6,059 nt of DNA from Nitrospira sp. GTDB taxonomy: Bacteria > Nitrospirota > Nitrospiria > Nitrospirales > Nitrospiraceae. Both the position numbers and the translations under genes were made by a program. Location: positions 1 to 6,059 of the forward strand of contig JANYAJ010000527.1 in assembly GCA_025361385.1 (NCBI GenBank), given 5' to 3'. Of the stretch, positions 5,242 to 6,059 are shown piece after piece (within the stretch, counting starts at the first letter, position 1; each line of letters starts with the position of its first letter). Under the pieces are notes generated by a model. It saw only the letters and a program-made list of their open reading frames with translations. It made no database searches and was not told where the DNA came from.

Positions 5242-5637
5242 TCATCCTCCCGCAAACACCGGTCGAAATCCGGCATGGGTCAAGATGCGGGAGACGGTGT
5301 CTCGTTGATCTCCCTGCACTTCGATCCGGCCCTCCTTCACCGTGCCTCCGGCGCCACAGGCTTTCTGCATATCTTTCGCCAGGGTCTCTTTTTCGGCCAG
5401 ACTGATGCCGGTGAAGCCGGTGACGACCGTCACGGTCTTCCCGCCTCGGTGCGCGGTCTGGCGCATGATATCCACCCGCCCACGGCTTTTTTTCGGTGAG
5501 GGCGGCGCTGCGTCGCCTGTTGTGACAGGGGGCTTGCCTTCTGGAGCTAGAGGGAGGTCCATGCCCTTCAGAATTGCAAATGGGCTCTTCCAGAGGATGG
5601 GTTCACCACTGGTAGGCACGCGTTTCTTGTCTTTCAT
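5242..5637 (-). CDS. yciH: SUI1/eIF1-family protein, YciH-like
   Basis: The 131-residue protein carries a SUI1 domain at about 53-131. It reads from GRVDIMRQTAHRGGKTVT through the CGAGGTVK loop (94-101) and EVQGDQRD (106-113) to the terminal FAGG, closely parallel to E. coli YciH (CGCGG, QGDKRD, LAGG). The first 52 residues are a Pro/Lys-rich extension containing PFAILKGMDLPLAPEG. YciH-type proteins are bacterial relatives of eukaryotic initiation factor eIF1; they can bind the small ribosomal subunit and affect initiation accuracy in vitro, but their cellular role in bacteria is not settled. The ATG at 5635-5637 lies 13 nt after the yaeQ stop, with only a weak GGGTG upstream. Translation may be coupled through a five-codon frame that starts on the yaeQ stop (TAATG) and stops on this start (ATGA). 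The two genes probably form an operon. Confidence 0.87.
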   Translation of the reverse strand: MKDKKRVPTSGEPILWKSPFAILKGMDLPLAPEGKPPVTTGDAAPPSPKKSRGRVDIMRQTAHRGGKTVTVVTGFTGISLAEKETLAKDMQKACGAGGTVKEGRIEVQGDQRDTVSRILTHAGFRPVFAGG

Positions 5638-5650
5638 CGCGACACCCGCA

Positions 5651-6059
5651 TTATCGTCCCGATGGAGTGGCCGGTTGTTTCAATAGCGTCAATTCCAGTT
5701 GCACATTGTGCTCTCCACTCGCCAGCCAGATCTGTCCTTCTTGAATGGTGCATTGCAGCTGCATGCTGGGCATGGCTAGTTGAGCTAAGGCGCGGCTCCC
5801 GTCGAGCGGAAGATTCATCACGGTCAGATTCGTCAACCGCGCAAGTGTGGCCAGATTTTTTTCCCACCATTGATCGGCGCCACGACCGCCATAGGTATAG
5901 AGGTAGACTTGTTTTGCGCGACCGCAAGCCTGGCGAATAGATTTTTTATCCGGCTGGCCCACCTCGATCCAGAGGTCAACGGCGCCCGTCAAATCCTTGA
6001 GCCAGAGTGCTGGCTCCTCTTCGGTGCTCACCCCCCGGCCAAACGACAAGGCTTCATGC
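5651..6059 (-). CDS. yaeQ: YaeQ family protein, C-terminal part (5' end outside window)
   Basis: The frame is open to the right edge of the window and ends at TAA 5653-5651, so about 136 C-terminal residues are visible; E. coli YaeQ is about 180 residues long. Matching blocks include FGRGVSTEEEPALW, VDLWIEVGQPDKKSIRQAC (E. coli IDLWIELGLPDERRIKKAC), WWEKN, and LQCTIQEGQIWLASGEHNVQ near the end. YaeQ proteins adopt a compact fold resembling PD-(D/E)xK nucleases; the D-x-x-x-E in DLWIE followed by a Lys further on fits that core, but nuclease activity is not established for the family. The protein was originally linked to suppression of RfaH loss in enteric bacteria, a link that has been questioned. 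A TTG at 6049 is an internal Leu, since the residues before it (HEA) continue the family match. The SUI1-family gene follows 13 nt downstream. Confidence 0.88.
   Translation of the reverse strand, partial: HEALSFGRGVSTEEEPALWLKDLTGAVDLWIEVGQPDKKSIRQACGRAKQVYLYTYGGRGADQWWEKNLATLARLTNLTVMNLPLDGSRALAQLAMPSMQLQCTIQEGQIWLASGEHNVQLELTLLKQPATPSGR

Noticed and set aside
1..6059. CRISPR array, tRNA or rRNA gene, insertion sequence, prophage
   Set aside because: No regularly spaced direct repeats, no cloverleaf or rRNA-like segment, and no transposase or integrase reading frame was seen on either strand.

Overview
The window looks like a piece of a moderately GC-rich bacterial chromosome. The gene content (an Npt/Tlc-like transporter beside a ProA homologue, a yaeQ/SUI1 pair, a RelE/Phd-type toxin-antitoxin pair) and the style of the long intergenic palindromes remind me of Nitrospira (Nitrospirota). 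That assignment is from memory and was not tested by a search.

Left part, plus strand (1-3557): the 3' end of a multi-spanning transporter of the nucleotide-transporter-like MFS type; then a proA-type gene with a good extended -10 promoter and Shine-Dalgarno site; then a SAM-dependent methyltransferase with an unassigned C-terminal region. A long imperfect palindrome follows the stop codon of proA and another follows the stop codon of the methyltransferase. The two are copies of one repeat family in the same orientation, and they have kept base pairing through paired substitutions. The ProA-like protein keeps the overall family sequence but has Ser where the catalytic Cys belongs, and has lost other active-site signatures, so it may not be a glutamate-5-semialdehyde dehydrogenase.

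Middle part (3558-4943): a minus-strand type II toxin-antitoxin operon (Phd/YefM-like antitoxin, then RelE/ParE-like toxin 9 nt later). Divergent from it is a plus-strand gene for a 31-residue lysine-rich peptide with a strong ribosome binding site, followed by a hairpin. About 340 bases after that hold no gene I can support.

Right part, minus strand (4944-6059): yaeQ (cut by the window edge), then a YciH/SUI1-family gene 13 nt later, then, after 121 nt, a 58-codon gene for a small protein that looks conserved. The presumed promoters of the toxin-antitoxin operon and of the 58-residue gene share a 39-bp element with identical internal spacing and nearly the same distance to the start codon.

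The strongest leads are the ProA homologue lacking its catalytic Cys, the repeat pair with compensatory changes around the methyltransferase gene, and the shared 39-bp promoter element.
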